Source: DATJHM01 sp963777355
GTDB taxonomy: Bacteria > Chloroflexota > Ktedonobacteria > Ktedonobacterales > Ktedonobacteraceae
NCBI GenBank assembly: GCA_963777355.1
Contig: CAVZQK010000001.1
Location: forward strand, 496,001-560,000
Direction: 5' to 3'
DNA length: 64,000 bases
Shown here piece by piece: positions 57,005 to 64,000 of the stretch (position 1 is its first letter; each line of letters starts with the position of its first letter). The notes under the pieces were generated by a model. That model ran no database searches. It was not told where the DNA came from and saw only the letters and a program-made list of their open reading frames with translations. The position numbers and the translations under genes are program-made.

Positions 57005-57758
57005 GAGTGCCTGTTTCCTTTATTTTCTGTCTCTGCAATCTCAGCCAGACGCTCCGGTTCCCGCAAAATGATTTTCTTGCGTCCTAATGTGATTGTGCCT
57101 GCGTCCTTTAGATCGCGTAGGGCAGTACTGACCGTTTCGCGATAGACGCCCAGATGTTCTGCCAACTCTTCATGGCTCAGACCAACAACCTCTAAATGGG
57201 TCGAAGCTTTTTCGGTGGATCGGGCAAGCTTGAGCAGAAGCGAGGCCAGGCGGGCGCTGGTGCTTTTAAAGGCCGCCTCAATGAGCTGCGTCTCTAACTG
57301 AAGAAAGCGCTGACCCAGTAGCTGGAGTAAGGTAAGCGTCAGGCTGGAATGTTGCAAGAGTAACTGTTCGATATCATGTCTGGGGATAAGATAGAGCGCA
57401 GAGTCTTCAACCACTTCCGCAAAGCTATGATGTTGGCCCTGATAGAGCAAGGGCAGTTCTCCAAACCAGCCGTTTGCTGTAAGCGTGGCAGTGATAAGCT
57501 TGCGGCCATCGGTGGAGAGATGATAGAGTTGGACGCGGCCTGCCTGTACGAAGAAGAGTCCACTCCCTGTTTCACCAGGACGATAAGAATCCGCCCTGGT
57601 GGGTAGGAGAGTAGCGTTGTCGTGCGTTCCAGGTCTTCTCTCTCTTGCGATGAGAGCTGTCTGAAAAGGTCGTTGTGGGCAAGGAACGCCGCTTTGTCAG
57701 GCGACGTCCCTTGTTGTGGTATATCTGTTTTGCTGTGTGATAAATGTTTCTCTGGCAC
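57001..57758 (-). CDS. Crp/Fnr-family transcriptional regulator, frameshifted
   Basis: GTG at 57758 with AGGAACAG upstream gives MPEKHLSHSKTDIPQQG. A cyclic-nucleotide-binding-like fold follows: LFRQLSSQEREDLERTTTLLSYPPGRI. The frame breaks at about 57584, where one T seems lost from a short T run; repair gives GRILYRPGETGSGLFFVQAGRVQLYHLSTDGRKLIT, then GWFGELPLLYQGQHHSFAEVVEDSALYLIPR. The C-terminal winged helix is LSHEELAEHLGVYRETVSTALRDLKDAGTITLGRKKI. Repaired length 252 residues. The N-terminal domain lacks Fnr-type Cys clusters and the exact cAMP-binding signature, so the ligand is unknown. The ABC ATPase is the likely co-regulated gene. Confidence 0.85.
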
Positions 57759-57825
57759 AAGTCTGTTCCTGTTCGGCACAATGAGCCGATCTATACGACT
57801 TATTGTAGCACATTCTCTTTGCGGT

Positions 57826-58629
57826 TTAGCCAGGAGCATTTGTGAGGTAGATGGCTTCTGCACGATTGCGGGCATGTAATTTCTCAAAAATGTTTTGAAC
57901 ATGTTTATGTACAGTAAATTCGGCAATACACAGTTCGCCTGCGATCTCACGATTTTTGCGCCCACGCCTCATCAGATCAAGAATCTCACATTCTCGCCCG
58001 GTCAGGGGTCGGGGCGTTTGCAGTGGGAGCGGCGTCTGAAGTTCAGTAGCGAAGCCCGCTGCGGTATGCATAACAGAACGACGTGGACGGTAGGCAAGCG
58101 CGGAAAAATTTCTGCGGCTGGACTCTCCTTTCGGGGTAAAGCTTCCCGCTAGAGGGAGCTTCTGGTTCATGACTCTGGTGTTGCGGGGAGAGACCTCCTG
58201 TTTTTGCCAGAGCAGCCGCAAGTGGGCCAGTACCTGAATTGCGAGGGAGCCAGGAATACAGAGATCGTTGTGGGCGGCGCGTCTGACCGCCTCGATTAAT
58301 CCATCTGGTTCTATATCTTTGGTGATGTAGCCGATGGCACCACGCTGAATTGCATAAAAGACATGTTGTTCGTGATGTGAAGCTGTAAAAATGACGACAT
58401 GTGAGCCAGGTGAACTGTTCAGGACCCGTTCAGTGGCCTCAAATCCATCACAGCCAGGCATATCCAGATCCATCAAAATGACATCTGGTTGGGTTTCATG
58501 AGCCAGGAGCTCGGCTTCCAGACCATTACTCGTCTCCGCAACCACTGTCAGATCGCTCTCTTGTTCGATAACGTTGCGTACAGCATGCCTCATCAATATA
58601 TGATCGTCAACAAGCATAACCTTAACCAT
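57826..58629 (-). CDS. LuxR-type response regulator
   Basis: 267 residues from ATG at 58629 (MVKVMLVDDHILMRHAV), with GGAAG five bases upstream; the frame is open further but without a better site. Receiver: VDDHILMRH acids, DVILMDLDMPGCDGFEA with the phospho-Asp, VVIFTASHHE with the Thr and GAIGYITKDIEPDGL with the Lys, all normal. A linker of about 70 residues (unusually long) precedes the LuxR helix-turn-helix LTGRECEILDLMRRGRKNREIAGELCIAEFTVHKHVQNIFEKL. A DNA-binding response regulator, orphan in this window. It lies 67 bases upstream of the Crp-family gene on the same strand, so they may be transcribed together. Confidence 0.9.
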   Translation of the reverse strand: MVKVMLVDDHILMRHAVRNVIEQESDLTVVAETSNGLEAELLAHETQPDVILMDLDMPGCDGFEATERVLNSSPGSHVVIFTASHHEQHVFYAIQRGAIGYITKDIEPDGLIEAVRRAAHNDLCIPGSLAIQVLAHLRLLWQKQEVSPRNTRVMNQKLPLAGSFTPKGESSRRNFSALAYRPRRSVMHTAAGFATELQTPLPLQTPRPLTGRECEILDLMRRGRKNREIAGELCIAEFTVHKHVQNIFEKLHARNRAEAIYLTNAPG

Positions 58630-58826
58630 ATCTACTTCCCTTTCTACGTCTGCTACCCCTAAAAGTACATGTACATTTCTGTGCAATATATTTACTATTA
58701 TATAGTATACTGCATATTAGGAATTTCTAGGGAGAAACCGCACTGGATGTACTACCACTCTTTTTAGGTAGAGAGAGTTTGCTCATCGAGCAAGAGAGAG
58801 ATGTGAGGGTGCCTGCATGCTTTTTC

Positions 58827-58855
58827 TTGCGTCTCGGTCCGGTCTGTGCTATACT
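58827..58855 (+). promoter_or_regulatory. Promoter of the rpsB-tsf-pyrH-frr-uppS-cdsA cluster
   Basis: TTGCGT at 58827-58832, 17-base spacer, TATACT at 58850-58855. It lies about 195 bases before the rpsB start. Confidence 0.75.
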
Positions 58856-58863
58856 TTGCAGTC

Positions 58864-58891
58864 AGCAGGAGAAAAATCCTGCTCGGTTTTA
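58864..58891 (+). promoter_or_regulatory. Hairpin in the rpsB leader
   Basis: A 7-bp stem (AGCAGGA at 58864-58870 with TCCTGCT at 58877-58883), loop GAAAAA, then CGGTTTTA. It begins only about 3-5 bases after the predicted transcription start. It could be a weak attenuator or part of an S2-type autoregulatory leader; the rest of the 420-base gap shows no gene. Confidence 0.45.
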
Positions 58892-59049
58892 GCACATAAA
58901 ATCTACAGCACAAATTAAGTACACACGCTCTCTAAAACAGTATCAACCCTGGGGTCCACCACCTGTGATTTCCTGGTCTGGTTTACGGTATCGCCTTGGG
59001 CCCTGATGCTAAGTGAAAAATGGAGAGCGGCGGATCAAGGGAGGTCCAT

Positions 59050-59943
59050 TTGGCTAATATCATTTCTATGAAACAGCTCTTAGAGGCTGGCGTGCATTTT
59101 GGTCACCAGACGCGGCGCTGGAATCCGAAAATGCAGCAGTTCATTTTTACGGATCGTAACGGCATCCATATCATTGATCTACAGCAGACCGTCACACGCC
59201 TGAATGAGGCGTACAAGTTTGTTGAGCAGCTTACATCTGAAGGTGGCACCATCCTGTTCGTCGGCACCAAAAAGCAGGCCCAGGAGGCCGTCGCCGAAGA
59301 GGCGAAACGCTGTGGTATGTTTTATGTCAATCAGCGCTGGCTGGGTGGTATGCTGACAAACTTCCAGACGATTCAGTCTCGTATTCGTTATCTGCGTGAG
59401 CTGGAAGCACGCCGCGACCGTGGCGATTTCGAGCGCCTGCCAAAGAAGGAAGTCCAGCGTCTTCAGGACGATATGACTCGTCTTGAGCGTATTCTGGGTG
59501 GAATTAAAGACATGCGCCGCTTGCCGAACGCGATTTTTATCATTGATACGCGCAAAGAGCGGACCGCTGTACTGGAGGCCATGCGCCTGGAGATTCCAAT
59601 CATTGCCCTGGCCGATACAAACTGCGATCCCGATGAGATGGATTATCCTATTCCTGCCAATGACGACGCTATTCGTGCGGTTCGTCTCTTGTGCGCCAAG
59701 ATTGCCGACGCGGCTGTTGAAGGCCGCCGCCAGCTTGAGGCCCAGCAGAAGGACTCGGACGGATCAGAGCTTGAGATTCCAGAGGTGGCCAGCGAGGTTA
59801 GTGCAGTGGCTTCAGCCTCTGAAGCTCCTGCCGCTGTTGCCTCAGAGACTCCCGTCTCGCAGGAGAGCGCCCCTGAGGCTCCTGCGGCCTCCCCTGAGGC
59901 CGCACCTGCTGAGCCAGAACTCGTTGGTCGAGAGTCTCTATAA
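59050..59943 (+). CDS. rpsB: 30S ribosomal protein S2 with long C-terminal tail
   Basis: 297 residues from TTG at 59050, with GGGAGGT four bases upstream, giving MANIISMKQLLEAGVHFGHQ as in the family; the ATG at 59020 lacks such a site. Conserved RRWNPKMQQFIFTDRNGIHIIDLQQT, FVGTKKQAQEAV, YVNQRWLGGMLTNFQTIQSRI, PNAIFIIDTRKERTAVLEA and PIIALADTNCDPDEMDYPIPANDDA are all present. The globular part ends near residue 232. An added tail of about 65 residues, made mainly of Ala, Glu, Pro and Ser, follows. S2 tails of this kind occur in some phyla; its role is unknown. First gene of the cluster. Confidence 0.96.
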   Translation: MANIISMKQLLEAGVHFGHQTRRWNPKMQQFIFTDRNGIHIIDLQQTVTRLNEAYKFVEQLTSEGGTILFVGTKKQAQEAVAEEAKRCGMFYVNQRWLGGMLTNFQTIQSRIRYLRELEARRDRGDFERLPKKEVQRLQDDMTRLERILGGIKDMRRLPNAIFIIDTRKERTAVLEAMRLEIPIIALADTNCDPDEMDYPIPANDDAIRAVRLLCAKIADAAVEGRRQLEAQQKDSDGSELEIPEVASEVSAVASASEAPAAVASETPVSQESAPEAPAASPEAAPAEPELVGRESL

Positions 59944-60166
59944 CTGAAGTAGGATCGTACCGGCGGGAGGTGAAGAGGCATATGCCTCCTTCCTCCCGCT
60001 TCTTCCTGTGTAATGATCTTTTTTTAACTCTGGTGCTATGCACCATCACATGTAAAAGAATACATACTTGTCAAGCACTCAGAACCAAAAAACATGGTCA
60101 GTAGTCGTTGTACTCTCTGGCCTGTCTGAGTATGATACACAACAAGATCGAGGAGAAGTTCACGTT

Positions 60167-60763
60167 ATGAATTATGCTGCAACGGATGTCAAAAAGCTGC
60201 GCGAGGAGACCGGCGCAACTTTTGCGGATTGTAAAAATGCCTTAACTGAGGCACAAAATTGGAATGATGCGGTAAAAATTCTTGAGACTCGCAACCATCA
60301 TAAGGCCGCAAAGGTATCCAGTGCTGGCCGCGAGACCAAAGAAGGGGGCGTTTTCTCCTATGTGCATCATAATCACAGCGTAGGTGTTCTGCTCGAACTG
60401 AATTGTAGCACCGACTTTGTGGCCCGCAGTGATAGTTTCCGTCATCTGGCAAGCGAACTGGCTTTACAGATCACTGGTCTGGCCCCGAAGTATGTAAGCT
60501 ATGAGGATGTCCCTGCTGAGATCATTGAGGCCGCACGCCAGAAGATTCTCGACGATCCTTCCCTGGCTCGCGTCCCTGCCGATAAGCGGGAGACGGTGAT
60601 TGAGGGGAAGCTGAAGAAGACATTGGGAGAGCAGGTATTGCTGATGCAGCCCTGGGTGAAAGATGAATCGGTCCTTATTGGCGATATGGTACGCAAAGTA
60701 ATCGCTGAGACAGGCGAGAACATTGTTATCCGTCGCTTCAGCCGTTTCGCTCTGGGTGAGTAG
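60167..60763 (+). CDS. tsf: Elongation factor Ts, short form
   Basis: 198 residues from ATG at 60167 (MNYAATDVKKLREET) with GAGGAG upstream; the frame extends further but without a conserved start. UBA-like N-terminus TDVKKLREETGATFADCKNALTEAQNW and EF-Tu contact motif LNCSTDFVARSDSFRHLASELALQI. It has only one of the two core subdomains, like the short EF-Ts of Thermus, which works as a dimer. It exchanges GDP on EF-Tu. Located in the usual order after rpsB, with a gap of about 220 bases that shows no terminator with a T tract. Confidence 0.95.
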   Translation: MNYAATDVKKLREETGATFADCKNALTEAQNWNDAVKILETRNHHKAAKVSSAGRETKEGGVFSYVHHNHSVGVLLELNCSTDFVARSDSFRHLASELALQITGLAPKYVSYEDVPAEIIEAARQKILDDPSLARVPADKRETVIEGKLKKTLGEQVLLMQPWVKDESVLIGDMVRKVIAETGENIVIRRFSRFALGE

Positions 60764-60892
60764 AATACAGGCTCCTTCCCTTGAGCATGGTCACATGCTC
60801 GACCTTCCATCTGGTTGGGTGGGTGGGGAAGTTGTTGTACGTGTGTGCGTAGAGTACCATGCTGTGGTTGCACACCGGGTAGGAGGAGTCAT

Positions 60893-61618
60893 ATGGCAGC
60901 TGAACTGAAGTATCACCGTGTCTTGCTCAAACTCAGTGGTGAGGCTCTGGGCCCTCAAGGTTTTGGCATCGACGCCATTACCGTACGCCGCATTGCCAGT
61001 GAGGTCAAGCGGATACACGATTTAGGGATAGAAGTTGCTATGGTTATTGGCGGCGGTAACATGTGGCGTGGTGCTGATGCCGCTTCAACCGGAATAGATC
61101 GCGCTACTGCCGACTATGTTGGCATGCTCGCTACGGTGATGAACTCACTGGTAATGCAGGATGCGATGGAGAAAATTGGTATGGTCACACGGGTTCAGAC
61201 GGCTATCGAGATGCCACCTGTGGCTGAGCCATTTATTCGCCGTCGTGCGGTGCGCCACCTGGAACTGGGGCGCGTCGTTATTCTGGCCGCAGGCAGTGGC
61301 AATCCCTTTTTTACGACTGATACGGCGGCTGCCCTACGAGCAGTGGAATTGAATGCACAGATTCTGCTCAAAGCAACCAAAGTGGACGGTATCTACGATG
61401 AAGATCCCATGCGCAATCCGCATGCTCGCAAATTCGCTGAAATTAGCTACATGCAGGCTTTAAATATGGGATTAAAGGTGATGGATAGTACGGCACTCTC
61501 TCTTTGCAAAGATAATCATATGCCCATTATCGTGTTTAATCTGCACCAGGAAGGGGCGTTAGAGGCTATTATGCATGGTGAGACGTGTGGTACACTCGTC
61601 ACAGATGATGCCAACTAG
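60893..61618 (+). CDS. pyrH: UMP kinase
   Basis: 241 residues from ATG at 60893 with AGGAGGAG nearby. UMP to UDP using ATP; hexamer of the amino-acid-kinase fold. VLLKLSGEALGPQGFGID, VAMVIGGGNMWRGADAA, DRATADYVGMLATVMNSLVMQDAME, RRAVRHLELGRVVILAAGSGNPFFTTDTAAALRA and LLKATKVDGIYDEDP are the canonical blocks. Third gene of the cluster, followed by frr as in most bacteria. UDP it helps make feeds the sugar-nucleotide pool. Confidence 0.97.
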   Translation: MAAELKYHRVLLKLSGEALGPQGFGIDAITVRRIASEVKRIHDLGIEVAMVIGGGNMWRGADAASTGIDRATADYVGMLATVMNSLVMQDAMEKIGMVTRVQTAIEMPPVAEPFIRRRAVRHLELGRVVILAAGSGNPFFTTDTAAALRAVELNAQILLKATKVDGIYDEDPMRNPHARKFAEISYMQALNMGLKVMDSTALSLCKDNHMPIIVFNLHQEGALEAIMHGETCGTLVTDDAN

Positions 61619-61708
61619 CAAGGGCAACCTTTTATGCTAGTTACTCCTGATACCGTTTTCTTCTTCCCGAAGGGAAGCATGCCAGTCATAGAAAAAGGGA
61701 GTTATGCG

Positions 61709-62266
61709 ATGACAGCAGATTTATTCTCTGATGCGGAAAGACGCATGCAAAAAGCAATCGAGGCTTTAAAACAGGACCTCGGCGCTATTCGCACTGGTCG
61801 AGCCAGTTCGAGTCTTCTTGAACGCCTTTCTGTCGATTATTATGGCACGCCCACGCCGATCAATCAGGTGGCAAGTATTTCAGTCCCGGAACCGCGCCTC
61901 CTGGTAATTCAGCCCTGGGACAAGAAGTTGTTGCCAGATATTGAAAAAGCGATTCAGAAGTCCGATCTTGGCATTAATCCAAATAGCGACGGACAGGTGA
62001 TTCGCTTGAATGTTCCGCCAATGAGCGAGGAACGCCGTCGTGATCTGGTGAAATCTTTACATAAAAAGTTGGATGAGCACAAAGTTGCGGTGCGCAATGT
62101 GCGCCGTGATATACAAGATAAGCTACGTGATCGTGAGAAAAAGAAGGAAGTTTCTGAGGATGAGCTGAAGCGTAGCACGGAACGGCTACAGAAGCTCACT
62201 GACCGTTACATCGAAGAGATGGATAAGGTCGGTAAATCTAAAGAACTGGAGATTCTGGAGGTCTGA
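61709..62266 (+). CDS. frr: Ribosome recycling factor
   Basis: 185 residues from ATG at 61709 with AAGGGAG upstream; an earlier Met in the open frame at 61634 would add 25 atypical residues. Splits post-termination ribosomes with EF-G. RMQKAIEALKQDLGAIRTGRASSSLLERLSVDYYGTPTPINQVAS, the domain-II stretch EPRLLVIQPWDK, GQVIRLNVPPMSEERRRDLVKSLHKKLDEHKVAVRNVRRD, and EEMDKVGKSKELEIL at the end are diagnostic. Length is the usual 185. The uppS start follows after 2 bases. Confidence 0.97.
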   Translation: MTADLFSDAERRMQKAIEALKQDLGAIRTGRASSSLLERLSVDYYGTPTPINQVASISVPEPRLLVIQPWDKKLLPDIEKAIQKSDLGINPNSDGQVIRLNVPPMSEERRRDLVKSLHKKLDEHKVAVRNVRRDIQDKLRDREKKKEVSEDELKRSTERLQKLTDRYIEEMDKVGKSKELEILEV

Positions 62267-62268
62267 TT

Positions 62269-63061
62269 TTGACCAAGATGCATGATCTCTTTTCCACGCA
62301 AAAGGGGAAAGAGAGCATTTTAGCGCAGCCACAAATCGCTACACCTGAGCAAGAGAGTCGCCCTGTTCGCCACATTGCCATCATTATGGATGGCAATGGG
62401 CGCTGGGCTTCAAAGCGGCACCTGCCACGCCTCGCGGGCCATAAGGCTGGCGTCAATGCCTTGCGCCGCGTCGTGGAAGCTGCCGCCGATGAAAATATTG
62501 AGATGCTCAGTGTGTATGCCTTTTCAACCGAAAATTGGGGACGCCCTCGCTCGGAAGTTGATGGGTTGATGCGTCTGTTCTGGGAGACCATACGCTCAGA
62601 TTTGGAGAAGTTACATCGCGATGGAGTGCGTCTGCGCCATCTTGGCCGGTTATACGATCTCTCTCCCGATATCCAGCAGGCTGTACGTGACTCAATGGAG
62701 AAGACCCGCGCTAATACGCGTATTGGCCTCAATGTCTGTTTCAATTATGGTGGCCGCGCGGAACTGGTGGATGCCGTTCGCCAGATTATTGCCGATGGCA
62801 AGTGTGTCGATTCTCATTACTGAAGAATTGATCAGTTCCTATCTCTATACGCGCGATCTGCCCGATCCTGACATGGTGATCCGCACCGCTGGTGAGATGC
62901 GTGTGAGTAATTTCTTGCTCTGGCAGTCTGCCTATAGCGAGTATTATGCAACTCCGACGCTCTGGCCAGACTTTGGCCGCGAGGATCTGATTACTGCTCT
63001 TGAAAGCTTTCAGCAGCGCCAACGCCGTTTTGGGAAAATCTCTGTTTCTTCCACTCCGTAA
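62269..63061 (+). CDS. uppS: Undecaprenyl diphosphate synthase, one-base frameshift
   Basis: Adds eight isopentenyl units to farnesyl diphosphate to give the lipid carrier for peptidoglycan and other envelope sugars. TTG at 62269 with GGAGGT upstream. HIAIIMDGNGRWASKR, AGHKAGVNALRRVVEAA and LSVYAFSTENWGRPRSEV are the first blocks; NVCFNYGGRAELVDAVRQI is the middle. The frame breaks at about 62813: GATT-C-TCATTAC has one base too many. Removal gives VDSITEELISSYLYTRDLPDPDMVIRTAGEMRVSNFLLWQSAYSEYY, the conserved C-terminal block, and a length of 263 residues. As it is essential, error is the likely cause. Its product would serve the GT4, GT39-like, GtrA and YYY-type proteins in this window. Confidence 0.94.
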
Positions 63062-63100
63062 CTTTCATGCTGTATAATAGAGAGCAGTGAACAAACAGGT

Positions 63101-63131
63101 AGGACGGTTTATCCCACCGTCCTGCTTCGTT
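63101..63131 (+). terminator. Hairpin between uppS and cdsA
   Basis: An 8-bp stem (63101-63108 with 63116-63123), 7-base loop; TTTT follows eight bases later. Likely a partial terminator, as cdsA follows on the same strand. Confidence 0.5.
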
Positions 63132-63263
63132 TTGACTCTCTTTCAAAGATCAACAAGAGAAAAGATGGACAGAGGATGTCGGGGAATCATCAGGTAGCAA
63201 GCCGAGCGTGCTCCCATTTTTTCCTCCCCAACGCTAAAGGGCAGGGACATCCAAAATGGAGAT

Positions 63264-64000
63264 ATGGTGAATTGTTTGCAAGGAGCCGATGAAGATCTAC
63301 AATCGGGTGCGCCCGAAGTACAGGAAACGAAGAAACAGAAGCAGTCAGTCGCTCAACGCTGGCTGACCGCTCTGGTTGCTATACCTATTGTTTTGTTGTT
63401 TGTCTGGTTTGGCGGTTGGGCGGCCTTCGCTGCTACTCTCCTCGCTCTGGTATTATGCACCGTTGAACTACACAATATGTTATCTCATGCAGGGTATCGC
63501 CCTCTGACCTGGGTGAGCTTTGCTCTGAGTACCCTCTTTCTGCTTGCTGCGATGCTTCCTTCTCCAATTCGTCTTTTACTCCTGGAGTGGGGCTTTGGGG
63601 CCGCGCTGCTGCTCTCCTTTCTTTTTCTGTTTTTGCGGAAGCAACTGGATGGAGCGCTTGTGGATTGGGCCTTGACTCTGGCAATCTCGCTGTATCTTGG
63701 TTGGTCGATGAGCTGTTTCCTCTTGCTACGCGGCTATCAGCCTGGCACGCTCCAGTTTGCGCCGAGCTTTCTCTTCTCTTTACCTGCTGGCGGCTGGTGG
63801 CTCCTCTTTGTTATGTTGGGGGTCTGGGGCTGTGATAGCGCGGCATTTTTTACGGGTCGCTACTTTGGCCGCCACAAGCTGGCCCCCAAGATTAGTCCTG
63901 CCAAAACCTGGGAGGGGTTTGTGGGTGGTATGGCTCTGGCGGTGATTGCGGCTCTCGTGCTGACGGTTGCTCAACTGGGTGTGCCCTGGTATTTGGCGAT
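63264..64000 (+). CDS. cdsA: Phosphatidate cytidylyltransferase, cut by window end
   Basis: Reading from ATG at 63264 (GGAG upstream), the frame is open to the last base, about 245 residues. It makes CDP-diacylglycerol from phosphatidate and CTP, in the membrane. After a hydrophilic N-terminus of about 35 residues come membrane helices (WLTALVAIPIVLLFVWF and more). The active-site region DSAAFFTGRYFGRHKLAPKISPAKTWEGFVGGM contains the conserved Asp pair and the S-P-x-K-T-x-E-G signature. Position after uppS is the standard gene order. The rest of the gene lies beyond base 64000. Confidence 0.93.
   Translation, partial: MVNCLQGADEDLQSGAPEVQETKKQKQSVAQRWLTALVAIPIVLLFVWFGGWAAFAATLLALVLCTVELHNMLSHAGYRPLTWVSFALSTLFLLAAMLPSPIRLLLLEWGFGAALLLSFLFLFLRKQLDGALVDWALTLAISLYLGWSMSCFLLLRGYQPGTLQFAPSFLFSLPAGGWWLLFVMLGVWGCDSAAFFTGRYFGRHKLAPKISPAKTWEGFVGGMALAVIAALVLTVAQLGVPWYLA

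Noticed and set aside
1..64000. CRISPR array, prophage or insertion sequence
   Set aside because: No regularly spaced repeats, no transposase or integrase motifs and no terminal inverted repeats were seen. The only long repeat is the TIGR03663 gene pair.

Overview
The window is a stretch of bacterial chromosome at roughly 50% GC. It most probably comes from a Ktedonobacteria-like member of the Chloroflexota. This is an inference from gene content: the cluster rpsB-tsf-pyrH-frr-uppS-cdsA, a Chlor_Arch_YYY/DUF2298 membrane protein beside two TIGR03663-type proteins, an XPB helicase/Bax1 (DUF790) pair, a membrane-anchored PP2C phosphatase with a large outer domain, many sensor and LuxR-type regulators, and spaced sigma70-like promoters. 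No mobile element, prophage, CRISPR array or rRNA was seen. There is one tRNA, Arg with anticodon GCG.

Layout. 1-7.1 kb: a partial GT4 glycosyltransferase, a degenerate M20 peptidase, a PP2C phosphatase and aspS. 7.4-12.4 kb: an ArsR regulator, tRNA-Arg, clpC behind a leader containing an intrinsic terminator, and an HTH-GAF regulator. 12.6-21.9 kb: one co-directional block of four very large polytopic membrane proteins with GT-C-like features (a GT39-like protein, the YYY protein and two tandem TIGR03663 paralogues). A 23-bp perfect inverted repeat closes it, shared with a convergent Asp-box beta-propeller gene. 22-31.8 kb: mostly minus-strand metabolic and regulatory genes (aminotransferase, quinone oxidoreductase, multi-PAS histidine kinase, HAD phosphatase, a broken MGT glycosyltransferase, a methyltransferase). 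32-36.1 kb: a VOC protein, an AraC regulator with an extra beta domain, and the overlapping XPB-Bax1 pair. 36-41.6 kb: a membrane-anchored receiver, GtrA, and a three-gene surface-sensor-like operon ending in a substrate-binding protein. 41.7-48.9 kb: APC permease, glycogen phosphorylase, a LuxR response regulator and an MglA-like GTPase. 49-56 kb: gatB, glutamate dehydrogenase, an acidic disordered protein, dxs and a methyltransferase. 56-58.6 kb: a lone LolD-type ABC ATPase translationally coupled to a Crp regulator, and a LuxR regulator. 59-64 kb: the translation/envelope cluster rpsB-tsf-pyrH-frr-uppS-cdsA (cdsA runs off the end).

A striking property of the sequence is that eleven genes, including the normally essential single-copy aspS, dxs and uppS, are each broken by one or more single-base indels. 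I located 14 sites: 10 apparent insertions and 4 deletions. Restoring the frame gives proteins of normal length in every case. The simplest reading is residual sequencing error. Six of the ten insertions can be placed in a T-C-T context, which deserves checking. The MGT glycosyltransferase also carries an in-frame nonsense codon and is more likely a true pseudogene.

The most interesting biology is the 12.6-21.9 kb membrane-protein block, whose families have no established function as far as I know, and the helicase-nuclease pair at 33.5-36.1 kb. All functional calls come from reading motifs; no database search was run.
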